64,000 nucleotides of DNA. Origin: Bacillus nakamurai (GTDB taxonomy: Bacteria; Bacillota; Bacilli; Bacillales; Bacillaceae). Within the stretch, counting starts at the first letter, position 1. Each line of letters opens with the position of its first letter. Location of the stretch: contig NZ_LSAZ01000027.1 in assembly GCF_001584325.1 (NCBI RefSeq), forward strand, positions 1 through 64,000, read 5' to 3'. Of the stretch, positions 16,950 to 27,977 are shown in pieces. The notes below the pieces were generated by a model. That model ran no database searches. It was not told the origin of the DNA and was given only the letters and a program-made list of their open reading frames with translations. The position numbers were made by a program, and so were the translations under genes.

Positions 16950-17519
16950 TTGATGAACTACAATATCAGAGGAGAAAACATTGAGGTTACACCCGCGTTA
17001 AAGGATCATGTGGAGAAAAAACTCGGCAAGCTGGAGAGATATTTCGAGCAAAGCGTCAACGCCGACGTGAACGTCAACTTAAAATTCTACAACGATAAGG
17101 AATCAAAAGTTGAAGTTACCATTCCGATGACTGATCTGGCGCTTCGTTCTGAGGTGCATAACGAGGATATGTACAATGCCGTTGATCTCGCAACAAACAA
17201 GCTGGAACGTCAGATCCGTAAGCATAAAACGAAAGTAAACCGCAAATTCCGCGAACAGGGATCACCGAAACATTTATTCGAAAACGGCAGCGCCGCTGAT
17301 GCGGGCGTAGCGGTTCAGGATGAAATAGAGGATGACAGCCCTGATATTGTCCGTCAAAAACGCTTCAATTTAAAGCCGATGGATAATGAAGAAGCGATTT
17401 TACAAATGAATATGCTCGGCCATAATTTCTTCGTATTTACAAATGCGGAGACGAATCTCACAAATGTCGTCTACCGCAGGAATGACGGGAAATACGGATT
17501 AATTGAACCGACTGAATAA
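16950..17519 (+). CDS. hpf: Long-form ribosome hibernation promoting factor Hpf
   Basis: Hpf dimerises 70S ribosomes into inactive 100S particles in stationary phase or stress. The 189-residue protein has the long-form layout: an N-terminal S30AE/YfiA domain at about 1-100 (NYNIRGENIEVTPALKDHVE, VEVTIPMTDLALRSEV) and a C-terminal dimerisation domain at about 130-189 (RFNLKPMDNEEAILQMNMLG, VYRRNDGKYGLIEP). The ribosome binding site is GGGAGGCG. Monocistronic between terminators, with a sigma-B promoter. Confidence 0.97.
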   Translation: MMNYNIRGENIEVTPALKDHVEKKLGKLERYFEQSVNADVNVNLKFYNDKESKVEVTIPMTDLALRSEVHNEDMYNAVDLATNKLERQIRKHKTKVNRKFREQGSPKHLFENGSAADAGVAVQDEIEDDSPDIVRQKRFNLKPMDNEEAILQMNMLGHNFFVFTNAETNLTNVVYRRNDGKYGLIEPTE

Positions 17520-17529
17520 ACACATCCAG

Positions 17530-17557
17530 CCTTCCGTGAACGCGCGGAAGGTTTTTC
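17530..17557 (+). terminator. Rho-independent terminator after hpf
   Basis: CCTTCCG and CGCGGAAGG form a stem around a short loop, followed by TTTTTC. Confidence 0.85.
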
Positions 17558-17579
17558 TCTTTCTTTAATTGCAAATTCT

Positions 17580-17607
17580 TTGGAAATAACAAAAGGTATG
17601 GTATGAT
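17580..17607 (+). promoter_or_regulatory. Candidate sigma-A promoter of secA
   Basis: TTGGAA (17580-17585), 16 bases, TATGAT (17602-17607), about 80 bases before secA. Confidence 0.5.
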
Positions 17608-17685
17608 AATGAGAGGTATACATGGACAGTAAATTATTATTTATCCATGCGTAAAAACGCATGTGAACATAGAGGAGCGTTATAG

Positions 17686-20211
17686 ATGCTTGGGATTTTA
17701 AATAAAATGTTTGATCCGACCAAACGTGCGCTGAACAAATACGAAAAAATAGCTAACGATATTGATGCTGTCAAAGGAGATTATGAAAATCTCTCAGACG
17801 ATGCGCTTAAACATAAAACGATTGAATTTAAGGAGCGGCTTGAAAAAGGAGAAACGACGGATGATCTTCTTGTTGAGGCGTTTGCGGTCGTTCGGGAAGC
17901 TTCACGCCGCGTAACCGGGATGTTCCCGTTTAAAGTGCAGCTGATGGGGGGCATCGCCCTTCACGAGGGAAATATTTCTGAAATGAAAACCGGGGAAGGG
18001 AAAACGCTGACTTCAACTCTCCCTGTTTATTTAAATGCATTGACCGGAAAAGGCGTTCACGTCGTAACGGTCAACGAATATCTGGCAAGCCGTGATGCCC
18101 AGCAAATGGGAGAAATCTTTACATTTTTGGGTCTGACGGTCGGCCTGAACCTGAATTCGATGTCAAAAGACGAAAAACGCGAAGCGTATGCAGCCGACAT
18201 CACGTACTCAACGAATAATGAACTCGGCTTTGATTATTTGCGTGACAACATGGTGCTTTATAAAGAACAAATGGTGCAGCGTCCGCTTCACTTTGCCGTG
18301 ATTGATGAGGTCGATTCAATTTTAATCGATGAAGCGAGAACGCCATTGATCATTTCCGGACAAGCTGCAAAATCGACCAAGCTTTATGTGCAGGCAAATG
18401 CATTTGTCCGCACGCTGAAGAAGGATCAGGATTACACGTATGACGTCAAAACGAAGGGCGTGCAGCTTACGGAAGAAGGAATGACGAAGGCGGAAAACGC
18501 CTTTGGCATCGACAACCTGTTTGATGTCAAAAACGTCGCGCTCAACCACCATATCAATCAGGCTTTAAAAGCTCATGCGGCAATGCAGAAGGACGTAGAT
18601 TACGTTGTTGAGGACGGGCAGGTCGTTATCGTCGATTCCTTCACGGGCCGTCTGATGAAAGGACGCCGCTACAGCGAAGGCCTTCACCAGGCGATTGAAG
18701 CGAAGGAAGGCCTGGAAATTCAAAACGAAAGCATGACATTGGCGACGATTACGTTCCAAAACTATTTCCGGATGTACGAAAAGCTTGCCGGGATGACTGG
18801 GACCGCCAAAACGGAAGAGGAAGAATTCCGCAATATTTATAATATGCAGGTAGTCTCCATTCCGACTAACCAGCCCGTTATCCGTGATGACCGTCCGGAC
18901 TTGATCTATCGTTCAATGGAAGGGAAATTCAAGGCGGTGGCTGAGGATGTGGCCCAGCGCTACATGACGGGACAGCCTGTGCTGGTCGGTACCGTTGCCG
19001 TTGAAACGTCTGAATTGATTTCTAAGCTTTTGAAGAATAAAGGAATTCCGCATCAGGTGCTGAATGCGAAAAACCATGAGCGTGAGGCGCAGATCATTGA
19101 AGAAGCCGGACAAAAAGGCGCTGTTACGATCGCGACGAACATGGCCGGACGCGGAACCGACATTAAACTCGGTGAAGGCGTAAAAGAGCTGGGCGGCCTG
19201 GCGGTCGTCGGTACGGAACGCCACGAATCGCGCCGGATTGACAATCAGCTTCGCGGACGTTCAGGACGTCAGGGAGACCCCGGCATCACGCAATTTTATC
19301 TTTCTATGGAAGATGAACTTATGCGCAGATTCGGTGCTGAGCGGACGATGGCGATGCTTGACCGTTTCGGCATGGATGACTCGACGCCGATTCAGAGCAA
19401 GATGGTGTCACGCGCCGTGGAATCATCTCAAAAACGTGTGGAAGGAAACAACTTCGATGCACGTAAACAGCTTCTGCAATATGACGATGTGCTGCGCCAG
19501 CAGCGCGAGGTCATTTACAAGCAGCGTTTTGAAGTGATTGACTCTGAAAACCTGCGGGATATTGTTGAAGGCATGATCAAGTCATCTCTTGAACGGGCGA
19601 TTGCAGCTTATACGCCGAGAGAGCAGCTTCCTGAAGAATGGAACCTTGACGGGCTCGTGGAGCTGGTAAATACGACGTACCTTGATGAAGGTGCGCTTGA
19701 GAAGAGCGACATTTTCGGAAAAGAACCGGAAGAAATGCATGAACTGATCATGGATCGGATCATGACAAAATATAATGAAAAAGAAGAAAACTTCGGTATA
19801 GAACAGATGCGTGAATTTGAAAAAGTCATCGTGCTGCGCGCCGTCGATTCAAAATGGATGGATCATATTGACGCGATGGACCAGCTTCGTCAAGGGATTC
19901 ACCTTCGCGCCTACGCACAGACAAATCCGCTGCGCGAATACCAAATGGAAGGCTTCGCGATGTTTGAGAACATGATCGAGTCTATTGAGGACGAGGTGGC
20001 GAAGTTTGTGATGAAGGCCGAGATTGAAAGCAACCTGGAACGCGAAGAAGTTGTTCAGGGCCAAACGACGGCTCACCAGCCGCAGGACGGCGATGAGGCG
20101 AAACAGGCGAAAAAAGCGCCGGTTCGTAAAGTCGTAGATATCGGACGCAACGCGCCTTGCCATTGCGGAAGCGGAAAAAAATATAAAAATTGCTGCGGGC
20201 GGACAGAATAA
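17686..20211 (+). CDS. secA: Preprotein translocase ATPase SecA
   Basis: Motor ATPase that pushes unfolded preproteins through SecYEG. The 841-residue protein has DEAD motor 1 with Walker [10 protein letters not shown] (about residue 105) and [19 protein letters not shown], the preprotein cross-linking domain, motor 2 with [14 protein letters not shown] and RQGDPG, the helical scaffold and wing, and a C-terminal zinc-binding tail [15 protein letters not shown] preceded by an acidic/Gln-rich linker. Length is typical for Bacillus. A GAGGAGCG ribosome binding site precedes ATG. prfB follows after a terminator-like hairpin. Confidence 0.99.
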   Translation: MLGILNKMFDPTKRALNKYEKIANDIDAVKGDYENLSDDALKHKTIEFKERLEKGETTDDLLVEAFAVVREASRRVTGMFPFKVQLMGGIALHEGNISEMKTGEGKTLTSTLPVYLNALTGKGVHVVTVNEYLASRDAQQMGEIFTFLGLTVGLNLNSMSKDEKREAYAADITYSTNNELGFDYLRDNMVLYKEQMVQRPLHFAVIDEVDSILIDEARTPLIISGQAAKSTKLYVQANAFVRTLKKDQDYTYDVKTKGVQLTEEGMTKAENAFGIDNLFDVKNVALNHHINQALKAHAAMQKDVDYVVEDGQVVIVDSFTGRLMKGRRYSEGLHQAIEAKEGLEIQNESMTLATITFQNYFRMYEKLAGMTGTAKTEEEEFRNIYNMQVVSIPTNQPVIRDDRPDLIYRSMEGKFKAVAEDVAQRYMTGQPVLVGTVAVETSELISKLLKNKGIPHQVLNAKNHEREAQIIEEAGQKGAVTIATNMAGRGTDIKLGEGVKELGGLAVVGTERHESRRIDNQLRGRSGRQGDPGITQFYLSMEDELMRRFGAERTMAMLDRFGMDDSTPIQSKMVSRAVESSQKRVEGNNFDARKQLLQYDDVLRQQREVIYKQRFEVIDSENLRDIVEGMIKSSLERAIAAYTPREQLPEEWNLDGLVELVNTTYLDEGALEKSDIFGKEPEEMHELIMDRIMTKYNEKEENFGIEQMREFEKVIVLRAVDSKWMDHIDAMDQLRQGIHLRAYAQTNPLREYQMEGFAMFENMIESIEDEVAKFVMKAEIESNLEREEVVQGQTTAHQPQDGDEAKQAKKAPVRKVVDIGRNAPCHCGSGKKYKNCCGRTE

Positions 20212-20228
20212 AATCCGTCTGGATATAA

Positions 20229-21390
<1,162 letters not shown>

Positions 21391-21399
21391 CAAGGGAAA

Positions 21400-21432
21400 A
21401 CACACCTGCCTCCGGCAAGGTGTGTTTTTTTA
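21400..21432 (+). terminator. Rho-independent terminator after prfB
   Basis: ACACACCTGCC and GGCAAGGTGTGT form a long stem (one bulged A) followed by a T run. Confidence 0.9.
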
Positions 21433-21561
21433 TCCATTCTCTTTATCCGTTTTTCGCAATAGCGCTTTAGTCAATTAATACGGTATTTGGCTGTTATTTA
21501 CTTCTAAGCCGGGAAGACTTAAAATGCTATCGAGAGAAAATCAGAGAACGGAGGATTTATC

Positions 21562-22410
21562 ATGAATGTGAATCACAATAAGCCGCTCCGCCTGATAAAG
21601 GATTATTTGTATATCATTATCGGTGCGGCGATTACGGGCGTGGTATTTAATGTGTTTTTACTGCCGAACCGGATCGCAGCGGGCGGAGTAAGCGGGATCA
21701 GCACCATTTTGCAGACGTTTGGTTTTGAACCGGCTTACGTGCAATGGATTATTAACATCCCATTGTTTATTGCCGGAGTCATTATTCTAGGCGGTAAGTT
21801 TGGAATGAAGACACTTGTCGGTTCTGTTGTCTTGCCGCTCGTCGTCTTTTTGACAAGGGATCTGCCTCCCGCCACGACCCATGAACTGCTTGCGGCTATT
21901 TTCGGAGGCGTCGGAATCGGAACGGGGATCGGCATCGTGTATCTCGGCAAGGGCTCAACGGGGGGGACCGCTTTGGCGGCCCAAATCATTCATAAATACA
22001 CGGGGCTTTCTTTAGGGACCTGTCTTGCCGTTATTGACGGTTTAATTGTCGTTAGCGCCATGCTTGTCTTTAGCATTGAACAAGGCCTTTATGCGATGCT
22101 TGGCGTGTTTATTTCAAGTAAAACGATCGATGTCGTACAGGTCGGCTTCAACCGTTCTAAAATGGCTTTAATCATTACAGAACATGAAGAAGCGGTCAGA
22201 TCGGCTGTATTTACGCAAATTGACAGAGGTGTGACAAAAATCTCCGCTGTCGGGGGATATACCGACCATGACCGGCCGATTTTAATGTGTGTCGTCGGGC
22301 AAACCGAATTCACAAAACTGAAACAAGTGGTCAAACAAATTGATGAGTCGGCTTTTGTCATTGTGGCAGACGCAAGCGAGGTGCTCGGTGAGGGTTTCAA
22401 ACGCGCCTGA
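21562..22410 (+). CDS. yvjA: YitT family (DUF2179) membrane protein YvjA
   Basis: Integral membrane protein of the YitT/DUF161-DUF2179 family, function unknown. The 282-residue protein has about five membrane segments in the first 200 residues (for example YLYIIIGAAITGVVFNVFLL; GLIVVSAMLVFSIEQGLYAM), the family motif LPNRIAAGGVSGISTIL and the glycine-rich YLGKGSTGGTALAAQIIH. The soluble C-terminal DUF2179 domain follows (RGVTKISAVGGYTDHDRPI, then VIVADASEVLGEGF). GGAGGAT ribosome binding site. It stands alone, separated from cccB by 38 bases. Confidence 0.9.
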   Translation: MNVNHNKPLRLIKDYLYIIIGAAITGVVFNVFLLPNRIAAGGVSGISTILQTFGFEPAYVQWIINIPLFIAGVIILGGKFGMKTLVGSVVLPLVVFLTRDLPPATTHELLAAIFGGVGIGTGIGIVYLGKGSTGGTALAAQIIHKYTGLSLGTCLAVIDGLIVVSAMLVFSIEQGLYAMLGVFISSKTIDVVQVGFNRSKMALIITEHEEAVRSAVFTQIDRGVTKISAVGGYTDHDRPILMCVVGQTEFTKLKQVVKQIDESAFVIVADASEVLGEGFKRA

Positions 22411-22448
22411 ACGGGGTTATAATATGCGTAAAGGGGTGCATCTTACAT

Positions 22449-22787
22449 ATGAAATCAAAATGGGCGTTGCTTATTCTGGTTCTTACCATGTCTGTCCTGC
22501 TGGCGGCATGCGGTTCCAATAATTCGAAAAAAGACAGCTCGGACAGTTCCGGCAGCTCAAAAGCGTCTGCTTCCGCAGGGGAAGAGCTTTATCAGCAAAG
22601 CTGCATCGGCTGCCACGGCAAAGATTTAGAAGGCGGAGGAGGCCCGAATTTACAAGAAGTCGGCGGAAAGTATGATGAAGCCAAAATTGAAAGCATTATT
22701 AAAAACGGCCGCGGCAACATGCCGAGCCACCTTGTAAGTGATGAGGACGCCGCGAAGATCGCGAAATGGCTGTCACAGAAAAAATAA
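22449..22787 (+). CDS. cccB: Cytochrome c-551 lipoprotein CccB
   Basis: Small membrane-anchored c-type cytochrome on the outer face of the membrane. The 112-residue precursor has a lipoprotein signal peptide with lipobox LLAAC (Cys about residue 21), a Ser/Lys-rich linker, and a heme domain with CIGCH as the heme attachment site and an axial Met in GRGNMPSHL. AAAGGGGTG ribosome binding site. It ends at a strong terminator before ftsE. Confidence 0.96.
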   Translation: MKSKWALLILVLTMSVLLAACGSNNSKKDSSDSSGSSKASASAGEELYQQSCIGCHGKDLEGGGGPNLQEVGGKYDEAKIESIIKNGRGNMPSHLVSDEDAAKIAKWLSQKK

Positions 22788-22791
22788 CAGC

Positions 22792-22828
22792 AAAAAAACC
22801 TTGCCTATCATGACGGCAAGGTTTTTTC
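22792..22828 (+). terminator. Rho-independent terminator after cccB
   Basis: AAAAAACCTTGCC and GGCAAGGTTTTTT form a 13-bp stem around an 8-base loop. Confidence 0.93.
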
Positions 22829-23007
22829 ACGGACTGGGAATGAAAAGAAACTGTAATAGTATTATGTCTAAATTTGACGTATAATGAAGTGTACTGAGGA
22901 AAAGGAACTTTCAGATTTTTTATCTGTTTCCTGACATTCGGCCATAAACCGCCGATAATGAGCGAACTCTATGGCTGCAAGACATAAATAAAAGATTAGG
23001 TGATTTC

Positions 23008-23694
23008 ATGATAGAGATGAAAGAAGTATATAAATCCTATCCAAACGGTGTAAAGGCGATTAACGGGCTGTCTATTAAGATTCATCCCGGAGAATTTGTT
23101 TATGTCGTAGGACCGAGCGGAGCCGGAAAATCTACTTTTATCAAAATGATTTACAGAGAAGAAAAGCCCACAAAGGGGCAAATATTGATTAATAATAAAG
23201 ATCTCGCAACGATTAAGGAGAAAGAGATTCCTTTCGTGCGGCGCAAAATAGGTGTTGTTTTCCAAGATTTTAAACTTCTTCCGAAACTGACGGTTTTTGA
23301 AAACGTCGCGTTTGCGCTTGAGGTGATCGGCGAGCAGCAGTCAGTCATTAAAAAACGCGTGCTTGAAGTGCTCGATCTTGTGCAGCTGAAGCATAAAGCG
23401 AGACAATTTCCCGACCAGCTTTCCGGAGGGGAACAGCAGCGTGTATCTATCGCAAGATCAATCGTCAACAACCCTGACGTTGTCATAGCTGACGAACCGA
23501 CGGGAAACCTCGATCCGGATACTTCGTGGGAAGTCATGAAGACGCTGGAAGAGATTAATAATCGCGGAACGACTGTCGTTATGGCGACACATAATAAAGA
23601 AATAGTAAACACCATGAAGAAACGGGTCATTGCAATCGAAGACGGGATCATTGTGCGTGATGAGTCAAGAGGGGAGTATGGTTCTTATGATTAA
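23008..23694 (+). CDS. ftsE: Cell division ABC transporter ATP-binding protein FtsE
   Basis: ATPase of the FtsEX complex, which in Bacillus activates the CwlO endopeptidase and the onset of sporulation. The 228-residue protein contains Walker A VGPSGAGKS, Q-loop VVFQDFKLLP, ABC signature LSGGEQQRVSIARS, Walker B VVIADEPTG and the switch His in VVMATHNKEIV. The ribosome binding site is TTAGGTGA. The last 8 bases overlap ftsX, indicating coupled translation of the complex. Confidence 0.98.
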   Translation: MIEMKEVYKSYPNGVKAINGLSIKIHPGEFVYVVGPSGAGKSTFIKMIYREEKPTKGQILINNKDLATIKEKEIPFVRRKIGVVFQDFKLLPKLTVFENVAFALEVIGEQQSVIKKRVLEVLDLVQLKHKARQFPDQLSGGEQQRVSIARSIVNNPDVVIADEPTGNLDPDTSWEVMKTLEEINNRGTTVVMATHNKEIVNTMKKRVIAIEDGIIVRDESRGEYGSYD

Positions 23695-24577
23695 AATTCT
23701 CGGGCGCCATTTGCGTGAGAGTTTTAAATCTCTCGGGAGAAACACATGGATGACATTTGCATCTATCAGTGCGGTAACCGTTACACTGATTTTGGTCGGC
23801 GTATTTTTAGTCATTATGCTGAATTTAAACAATATGGCGTCAAACGCTGAAAAAGAAGTGGAAATTAAGGTTTTAATTGATTTGACAGCTGATAAAAAAG
23901 CGCAGGATACGCTGCAGAGTCAGATTAAAGATCTCTCAGGCATTCAAAGCGTCGATTTTTCATCTAAAGATAAAGAGCTTGATCAATTGGTCAAAAGCTT
24001 TGGCGACAGCGGAAAATCCATGAAAATGAAAGATCAGGAAAACCCGCTGAACAACGCGTTTGTCGTCAAAACGACAGATCCGCATGACACGCCGAAAGTG
24101 GCGAAAAAAATAGAAAAGCTTGATCATGTTTATAAAGTGACATACGGAAAAGAAGAAGTCAACCGTTTGTTTAAAGTCGTCGGCGTATCACGCAATATCG
24201 GGATTGCGTTAATTATCGGCCTTCTGTTCACGGCAATGTTTCTCATTTCCAACACGATTAAGATTACCATTTTCGCAAGAAGAAAAGAGATTGAAATCAT
24301 GAAGCTTGTCGGCGCGACAAACTGGTTTATCCGCTGGCCGTTTTTCCTTGAAGGGCTGCTGCTTGGGGTATTCGGTTCTGTCATACCGATCGCTCTCGTG
24401 CTGAGCACGTATCAATCAATGGTCGGCTGGGTGGCTCCGAAAGTTCAGGGGTCATTTGTTTCCCTCTTGCCGTACAGTCCTTTTGTATTCCAAATATCAC
24501 TTGTGCTCATTCTGATCGGCGCAGTGATCGGAGTATGGGGAAGCCTGACATCTATCCGCAAATTCTTGCGTGTATAA
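23687..24577 (+). CDS. ftsX: Cell division ABC transporter permease FtsX
   Basis: Membrane partner of FtsE. The 296-residue protein has one membrane segment near residues 20-45 (TFASISAVTVTLILVGVFLV), an extracellular loop of about 110 residues that should contact the cell wall hydrolase, and three C-terminal segments of the FtsX permease domain (NIGIALIIGLLFTAMFLI, ARRKEIEIMKLVGATNWFIR). In-frame starts upstream are rejected because AGGGGAG at 23669-23675 fits ATG 23687 and the length then equals that of B. subtilis FtsX. Confidence 0.97.
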   Translation: MIKILGRHLRESFKSLGRNTWMTFASISAVTVTLILVGVFLVIMLNLNNMASNAEKEVEIKVLIDLTADKKAQDTLQSQIKDLSGIQSVDFSSKDKELDQLVKSFGDSGKSMKMKDQENPLNNAFVVKTTDPHDTPKVAKKIEKLDHVYKVTYGKEEVNRLFKVVGVSRNIGIALIIGLLFTAMFLISNTIKITIFARRKEIEIMKLVGATNWFIRWPFFLEGLLLGVFGSVIPIALVLSTYQSMVGWVAPKVQGSFVSLLPYSPFVFQISLVLILIGAVIGVWGSLTSIRKFLRV

Positions 24578-24581
24578 TTGT

Positions 24582-24614
24582 AAAAGCCAGTCTGATAACA
24601 GACTGGCTTTTTTT
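24582..24614 (+). terminator. Rho-independent terminator after ftsX
   Basis: AAAAGCCAGTC and GACTGGCTTTT form an 11-bp stem with an 8-base loop. It may also end the convergent gene that follows. Confidence 0.93.
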
Positions 24615-24623
24615 GTGCCTCCG

Positions 24624-26027
24624 CTACTTGATAACGGGCCATGCCGGTGATTCCGGTTTTAATGTGAAGTCATAAGACGCTTCATCACGATACATCGGAT
24701 CAGCATAAATCGAATCCGAATCATTTTTCGTTCCTTTTTGATAGGCTGCAAATGAGTTGTATTTTTTGTTTTTCCAATTCCAAATGCCGTTTTTACCGGC
24801 TTCTTTGTGATAGACGTTATGATTGACCGTATTGCCTTCGTTTTTCGTAAAATCATTTGCGATAAATATCCGTGAACCGCTTGCCGTCATAATGTTTTTC
24901 TCGATGGTGTTCCTTTTTGTATCGTACTGTAACAGCAGCTGGCCGCCGTCAAGGTTATTCTTCGTATCATTGCGGTAAAGAATGTTGTGAGCGATCACAG
25001 AATTCATTGTGCCGCCGCGCTTTTCGTCATAGCCCCCGATTGAAATACCCGTGTAAGCATTATTGTACACTTTGTTTTCCGTGATCCGAATATCTGTGGC
25101 GTATTTCCCTTTATGTTCTGAAGTGGCTTCAATTCCGAGATCATTGTTGTAAACGGTGTTTTTCTTAATCTCAACATGTTCTGCTCCGTCAACGTAAATG
25201 CCGCCCGCTGAGTATTCGTCCCCATATGCGGGATTTCCGTAAGAGGAATTATCGCTGACGGTATTGTTCTCAATGACGCCGTTTCGCACATAATCGTTTT
25301 GTTTCGCCGTTCCTTCGTATCCGATCACATCAATTCCGATATTATTATTGTTGCGGATTGTATTGTCAGCGATCGTGAAGCCGTCAATGTTTCCGTTCAG
25401 CACAACCGCTTCGCTTGCGCCGATCGTCAGCTTTTCAACTGTATTATTCGTGACTTTGATGTCTTTCATCCCGTCAGTGCCGTAGAACGCGATTCCGTGC
25501 GCATTGCCTTCATCGGCCGTTGTTTTAATGTTCTGAACATGGTTGCTGTCAATGGTAATATGACTGCTTGATCCAGTCACATAAATCCCCATGGCTGTTG
25601 CATCTTCTGATGAGACAGAAAGGTTCTCAAGCGTTACACCGTGGATGGTAATGTAATTTTTATTGCGTATCTGAATTAACGGTGTCTCAGAATCGGTGTG
25701 CGCAGCAGATTTTCCGCTGATGACCACTTTTTCATTTTCATAGTTCTTAAACGTAATGGGCTTTTCGGCCGTGCCGCTGTGCTTCACTTCAAAGGTTTCA
25801 TCATACGTCCCTTCCCGAATCAATACCGTTGTTCCGGCTGCGGCTTCTTCAGACGCATGCTTCAGCGTGCGAAACGGCTTTTCTTTCGTTCCTTCATTTT
25901 GATCATTTCCGCCAGGGGACACATACAGGCAGTCCGCCTGTTTTTGTTCATTGGCCTCCGTTTTAGTAAAGGCAAAGGCGGTAATGCCGGCAGCTAAGAC
26001 GACTGCAGATAAAATAGAAATTTTCAT
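24624..26027 (-). CDS. Secreted right-handed parallel beta-helix protein (polysaccharide lyase-like)
   Basis: Exported protein of about 467 residues. A signal peptide (MKISILSAVVLAAGITAFAF, cleavage near TEA) is followed by a DUF1565-like start (CLYVSPGGNDQNEGTKEKPF, RTLKHASEEAAAGTTVLIRE) and then many short Asn-ladder repeats of the type ITIDSNHVQNI, IKVTNNTVEKL, VIENNTVSDN and VEIKKNTVYNN, the mark of a right-handed parallel beta-helix. This resembles PL9-type pectate lyases and other polysaccharide-acting helices; the substrate cannot be read from sequence. Longer starts exist at 26039 and 26069, without a good ribosome binding site. It is convergent to ftsX and divergent from ctpB, and I recall no counterpart here in B. 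subtilis 168. Confidence 0.82.
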   Translation of the reverse strand: MKISILSAVVLAAGITAFAFTKTEANEQKQADCLYVSPGGNDQNEGTKEKPFRTLKHASEEAAAGTTVLIREGTYDETFEVKHSGTAEKPITFKNYENEKVVISGKSAAHTDSETPLIQIRNKNYITIHGVTLENLSVSSEDATAMGIYVTGSSSHITIDSNHVQNIKTTADEGNAHGIAFYGTDGMKDIKVTNNTVEKLTIGASEAVVLNGNIDGFTIADNTIRNNNNIGIDVIGYEGTAKQNDYVRNGVIENNTVSDNSSYGNPAYGDEYSAGGIYVDGAEHVEIKKNTVYNNDLGIEATSEHKGKYATDIRITENKVYNNAYTGISIGGYDEKRGGTMNSVIAHNILYRNDTKNNLDGGQLLLQYDTKRNTIEKNIMTASGSRIFIANDFTKNEGNTVNHNVYHKEAGKNGIWNWKNKKYNSFAAYQKGTKNDSDSIYADPMYRDEASYDFTLKPESPAWPVIK

Positions 26028-26202
26028 TTCATATCGCATTCTCTTTTCTGTATATTTGATGTATTTCATACAAAATATTACACGTTATCCATTTATGTGA
26101 AACAATCTGATGTTTTCATTATTTAACTGTCATTACATGAATTCTTCCTGCTCTACATATACTATCTCCAGGTTTTCGTAAAAGGACAGGAGGAGGTAAA
26201 AG

Positions 26203-27600
26203 ATGAAGAAAAAAATGATCGCAGTCATAGCGGCAGTAAGCATATTGTGCGGCGGTGCGGATATCGCGGCGGCACAGCCTGATTCATCCGGCGCTGTAAG
26301 AAGCGAAGCGATGGAGAAAATTGAAAAAGCATATGACTTAATCTCGAATGAGTATGTTGAGAAAGTAGATAGGGAAAAGCTGCTTGAAGGAGCGATTCAG
26401 GGGATGCTGTCTGCATTAAACGATCCTTATTCCGTTTATATGGACAAGCAGACAGCCAAGCAGTTTTCTGATTCGCTTGATTCCTCTTTTGAAGGAATCG
26501 GCGCTGAAGTCGGAATGGAAGACAATAAAATTATTATCGTATCTCCGTTTAAGCAATCACCGGCAGAAAAAGCCGGCCTCAAGCCGAATGATGAGATCAT
26601 CAGCATTAACGGCGAATCAATGGACGGGAAGGATTTAAATGATGCCGTGCTGAAAATAAGAGGAAAAAAAGGCTCGAAGGTCTCCATCAAGGTTCAGCGT
26701 CCCGGCACGGAAAAACAGCTGTCCTTCCGTATAAAAAGAGCGGAGATTCCGCTGGAAACCGTTTTTTCTTCCCGAAAAGAAATAGGGGGGCATCCGGTCG
26801 GCTATATCGGGATCTCGACATTTTCCGAACATACAGCAGAAGACTTCTCGCTAGCGCTGAGAAAGCTTGAAAAACAAGGTATTGAAGGATTGGTTCTTGA
26901 TGTGCGGGGGAACCCGGGCGGCTATCTCCAAAGCGTGGAGCAGATTCTGAAGCATTTCATTACAAAAGACATGCCGTATATTCAAATCGCTGAACGCGAC
27001 GGGGATAAAAAACAATATTTCTCAACGTTAACACATAAAAAACCGTACCCGGTAAATGTCATTACGGATAAAGGAAGTGCTTCCGCTTCTGAAATTCTCG
27101 CGGGCGCTTTGAAGGAAGCCGGGCATTATGACGTGGTCGGTGATACCTCCTTCGGAAAAGGGACGGTCCAGCAGGCCGTGCCTATGGGCGACGGAAGCAA
27201 CATTAAATTGACGCTTTATAAATGGCTCACACCGAAAGGCAACTGGATTCATAAAAAAGGAATTACGCCGACAATCGCCATGAGCCAGCCGGAGTATTTC
27301 TCAGCGGGTCCGCTTCAGCTTAAACAGCCCCTTCAGCCTGATATGAACAATGCGGATGTGAAACACGCCCAAATTCTGCTGAAAGGCTTAAGCTTTGACC
27401 CGGGCCGGGCGGACGGATATTTCAGCAAAACGATGAAAAAAGCAGTTCTTGCTTTTCAAGATCGATACAAGCTGGATAAAACAGCAGTCATTGACAAAAA
27501 CACAGCGGAGAAAATGAATCAGCTGATCAATGAGAAAAAATCTGATGAAAAGAATGATTTACAGCTGCAAACGGCGTTAAAATCATTATTTGTGAAATAA
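26203..27600 (+). CDS. ctpB: C-terminal processing serine protease CtpB
   Basis: S41 protease exported to the space between forespore and mother cell, where it helps cleave SpoIVFA during sigma-K activation. The 465-residue protein has a signal peptide, a PDZ domain at about 85-175 (FEGIGAEVGMEDNKIIIVSP, GLKPNDEIISINGESM), and the protease core with catalytic Ser in GSASASEILAGAL and Lys in SFGKGTVQQAV. A C-terminal peptidoglycan-binding domain follows (about 375-445, ADVKHAQILLKGLSFDPGRA). A GGAGGAGG ribosome binding site precedes ATG. TGAATT (26138) with ATATACTA (about 26157) resembles a sigma-G promoter, but spacing is not ideal. Confidence 0.95.
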   Translation: MKKKMIAVIAAVSILCGGADIAAAQPDSSGAVRSEAMEKIEKAYDLISNEYVEKVDREKLLEGAIQGMLSALNDPYSVYMDKQTAKQFSDSLDSSFEGIGAEVGMEDNKIIIVSPFKQSPAEKAGLKPNDEIISINGESMDGKDLNDAVLKIRGKKGSKVSIKVQRPGTEKQLSFRIKRAEIPLETVFSSRKEIGGHPVGYIGISTFSEHTAEDFSLALRKLEKQGIEGLVLDVRGNPGGYLQSVEQILKHFITKDMPYIQIAERDGDKKQYFSTLTHKKPYPVNVITDKGSASASEILAGALKEAGHYDVVGDTSFGKGTVQQAVPMGDGSNIKLTLYKWLTPKGNWIHKKGITPTIAMSQPEYFSAGPLQLKQPLQPDMNNADVKHAQILLKGLSFDPGRADGYFSKTMKKAVLAFQDRYKLDKTAVIDKNTAEKMNQLINEKKSDEKNDLQLQTALKSLFVK

Positions 27601-27606
27601 AGGAAG

Positions 27607-27636
27607 GGAGGCGGTTTTTTGCCTCCTATTTCTTTT
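27607..27636 (+). terminator. Rho-independent terminator after ctpB
   Basis: GGAGGC and GCCTCC form a stem around GGTTTTTT, followed by TATTTCTTTT. Confidence 0.75.
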
Positions 27637-27977
27637 GTCATGTTGAATAAATGAACTGAAAGACACATATTTATGACGATTTTGACAAGATATTAAAAAA
27701 ATTTTCACATTTAAACATTTATAAAGGACAAATAATACCCGATATTTAGAGAGAAGAGAGACTTTGTGCTGATTTAATATGTATTTAAAATGAAACTTTA
27801 GCAAGTTGCCTCAGTCTGTTTTAGTTCTTACAATGAAAGAAGGTTCTAATAGAGAACAGATTTCGTTTTTTGGCAGCTGCACTTCGAATTGAAAGGTGCC
27901 GGCAGTGACTGTCAGCATTTTAGCACGGCAGCTGTAATCACCCGTGCTTATCTGGATAAAAAAATGGGGGTTCACAA
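27637..27977 (+). other. Long leader/promoter region of swrA
   Basis: No gene seen in these 340 bases. They contain a sigma-D-like -10 CCGATAT at 27739-27745, with TAAA at 27722 at an atypical short spacing; an inverted repeat GTTCT-AATAG-AGAAC near 27844-27858; and GGCAGCTG repeated near 27871 and 27927 in opposite flanks of a potential long hairpin. B. subtilis swrA is known to have both sigma-A and sigma-D promoters, so a complex control region is expected. Confidence 0.5.
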
